Below are positions 21,806-23,392 of a DNA stretch of 23,392 nt, one piece after another. Below the pieces are notes generated by a model, which had not been told where the DNA came from, did no database searches, and saw only the letters and a program-made list of their open reading frames with translations. Source of the DNA: a virus; IMG/VR virus record IMGVR_UViG_3300028650_000017, positions 1-23,392 of that record; one strand, given 5' to 3'. Position numbers and translations under genes: made by a program. How positions within the stretch are numbered: the first letter of the stretch is position 1; every line of letters begins with the position of its first letter.

Positions 21806-22119
21806 TAGAACTCAAAGGTATTGAAGCGTTGACGATGGCAAGAGAGATAAGCAAGGTACCAGGCATGACCTTTACTATTGCTTTCTTCCCTTACTCAAGG
21901 TCTAAGAATGTGGCATCAGCAGATATAGTTGTAAAGGAAGGGTGTACTTATAGAGCACAACTTCCTAAGGAACAGTTCTCTATTGATTCGGATAACTTCT
22001 TTCTGTTCAATGATGGCCATGGTGAGCCACGTATGTGCTACAGGTACTTGATCAGATACATGGGTTTCCCTCAAGATAATTACAAATTGCATAAAATAAA
22101 ATGGTTTAAACATGAATGA
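21802..22119 (+). CDS. Small conserved-looking protein before the portal (105 aa)
   Basis: A soluble protein of 105 residues: KGIEALTMAREISKVPGMTF, then TIAFFPYSRSKNVASADIVV and GEPRMCYRYLIRYMGFPQDN. It is basic and beta-rich near the middle, with no membrane segment. It overlaps the portal gene by 8 bp and the preceding one by 4, so it is co-translated with the packaging genes. From memory similar small proteins lie between terL and portal in Bacteroidales phages, without assigned function. Confidence 0.55.
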   Translation: MIELKGIEALTMAREISKVPGMTFTIAFFPYSRSKNVASADIVVKEGCTYRAQLPKEQFSIDSDNFFLFNDGHGEPRMCYRYLIRYMGFPQDNYKLHKIKWFKHE

Positions 22120-23392
22120 TACTATTGAAATGTTTGGCAACATGGGACATTACCTGGAAGAGAATAATGTAATCTCTTTTCAACTTGGTAACTCATTCAC
22201 TCCGGATGATCCTGTGTTCAACAACAATGTAATAGGTGCATTGGGACACCTGCAATGGCTGAAGGTTACAGGATATTCTGTGGCTTCACGTGGCTTCAAT
22301 AATCTTCAATGCGAAGAGATCGAGTCAGATATTAAAAAGAATAGGTTGCTGCCTAAACTTATTAATAAGCAAAGTACGATGCTGTTCGGATCAGGGCCGG
22401 CTGTGTATAAGCGCACGATGGCAGACGGTAAGATATCAAAGACATGGGTTGATCTGCCTGATGTTACTGATTGGCTGGAGAGTTGGGACAGGAACGGTAT
22501 GGAGTGTAGTTACATTGACTTTGCCAAGGCAATTATAAAGAACTACTATTACTTTCATGACTTCTTTGTGAAGTGGCGAATGTATAATGGCAAGAGACTG
22601 GGCATGATGCCGATTGCCGGAATGGAGGTAGTAGATAATAAGTATTGCAGGTTGGCCACTATTAAACAGGATGTAGTCACTCAACTTGTAAACTATAAGG
22701 ATTTCGGGCAAATACTTGTAGGGAACTGGGCGTATGGATCGGCGAACTTTCAGGTGTATCCTAAGCTTGATTTATTTGAAGTGGACAATATCAATTATGC
22801 CGGTATATCTCATCATCGTGATATGTCACCTGGTGATTGGTACGGATTGAATGAAACACACTCCGGTGCATTGCCATATATCAAGGCGAGCAATGATAAC
22901 CCTATTTATATAAATTCATTCTTGAAAAACAGTCTTGCAGCAAAGATACATATCATTATTCCAAATGCATGGATTGAGTCAAAGCGAGCTCAAATAAGAC
23001 AGTTATGTGATGAGAATAAAAAGCGTGAAAAAGATAAACAGACCTTATTAAGCTTTAATGAGGTGAATATCGGAACCACTTATAAAGAATCGTCTTTAAT
23101 AGAATTCGTTCAATCCGAATTGCGCAAACTGTCGAAGTATTTGTCTGGAGCACCAAATCAGGGAAAGGCATATGCAAGTATCTCTTTTATTAATGGCCAG
23201 GATAAAGTGGAGCAACGTTGGCAGATTGAAACGGTAGACTTGAAATATCAGGAATATATAAACGCTTTGATCGCTTATGATAAACGTGCAGATGAAGTTA
23301 TGTTGTCATCGGTTGGTATGGATTCATCTATTTCAGCGGTGAGTAAAGATGGTGTGATCAGTAAATCGGGAGCGGATGTGTACTACAATTAT
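22112..23392 (+). CDS. Portal protein, 3' end outside the window (427 aa so far)
   Basis: The frame is open from ATG 22112 to the window edge without a stop. The reading includes ALGHLQWLKVTGYSVASRGF, LLPKLINKQSTMLFGSGPAV, and near the end RWQIETVDLKYQEYINALIA followed by YDKRADEVMLSSVGMD. The helical 'KLINKQ...LFGSGPAVYK' region and the late 'Y..Y..ALI.YDKRADEV...S.VG' segment are typical of portal proteins (the dodecameric ring through which DNA enters). The position right after TerL agrees with this. Only the N-terminal ~430 residues are here. Identity is by motif shape and context. Confidence 0.7.
   Translation, partial: MNDTIEMFGNMGHYLEENNVISFQLGNSFTPDDPVFNNNVIGALGHLQWLKVTGYSVASRGFNNLQCEEIESDIKKNRLLPKLINKQSTMLFGSGPAVYKRTMADGKISKTWVDLPDVTDWLESWDRNGMECSYIDFAKAIIKNYYYFHDFFVKWRMYNGKRLGMMPIAGMEVVDNKYCRLATIKQDVVTQLVNYKDFGQILVGNWAYGSANFQVYPKLDLFEVDNINYAGISHHRDMSPGDWYGLNETHSGALPYIKASNDNPIYINSFLKNSLAAKIHIIIPNAWIESKRAQIRQLCDENKKREKDKQTLLSFNEVNIGTTYKESSLIEFVQSELRKLSKYLSGAPNQGKAYASISFINGQDKVEQRWQIETVDLKYQEYINALIAYDKRADEVMLSSVGMDSSISAVSKDGVISKSGADVYYNY

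Noticed and set aside
1-23392. Genome-wide recoding of TAG as a sense codon
   Set aside because: The long genes (primase-helicase, capsid, TerL, portal) contain no in-frame TAG, and other TAGs (1122-1124, 18356-18358) end genes and are followed within two codons by another stop. Only the primase TAG looks anomalous.

Overview
The window reads as part of a Bacteroidales phage or prophage genome (host likely Bacteroides, Parabacteroides or a relative). The evidence is AT-rich DNA, almost no strong Shine-Dalgarno sequences, promoter boxes of the TAnnTTTG type, and several small proteins resembling families I associate with Bacteroidales phages, such as a DUF5053-like protein. Nearly everything is on the + strand. 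No integrase, tRNA, rRNA or CRISPR array is visible, so lysogeny cannot be judged from the window. All family assignments come from reading motifs; no search was run.

Layout. (1) 1-2648: an early operon of small overlapping genes behind a palindromic operator-like site, including a LuxR-type HTH protein with a membrane segment and a second HTH protein. (2) 2648-7095: replication. A DnaG-type CHC2 zinc-finger protein is separated by one in-frame amber codon from a 1204-residue TOPRIM primase/SF3-like helicase, followed by two small conserved genes. (3) 7096-10644: a more AT-rich accessory block with its own promoters and a terminator: a possible HEPN-like protein, two exported proteins, and a two-TM protein with a glycine-rich segment. 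(4) 10645-11852: a three-gene operon of unknown function behind a 200-nt leader that can fold in two mutually exclusive ways, ending in a strong terminator. (5) 11853-12494: 640 bp without genes, holding 13 copies of an octamer GTAGGAYG in a partly mirror-image layout around an AT-rich core, which looks like a replication origin. (6) 12495-23392: head and packaging genes: an S49 prohead protease, a capsid protein with an apparently built-in scaffold, virion-type proteins, a protein with an Ala-rich pentapeptide-repeat arm, small-terminase candidates, TerL, and a portal protein cut off by the window end.

How it fits together. The early regulators probably control the switch to replication. The primase-helicase would act at an origin, for which the octamer cluster is the best candidate. 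The late block makes the prohead, matures it by S49 cleavage and packages DNA. Terminators after the capsid gene and after the next gene probably step down late expression. The points most worth following up are the two-state RNA leader at 10691-10890, the octamer cluster at 12107-12448, the amber codon splitting the primase, and the A9 slippery run that would join the repeat-arm protein to the next gene by a -1 frameshift.
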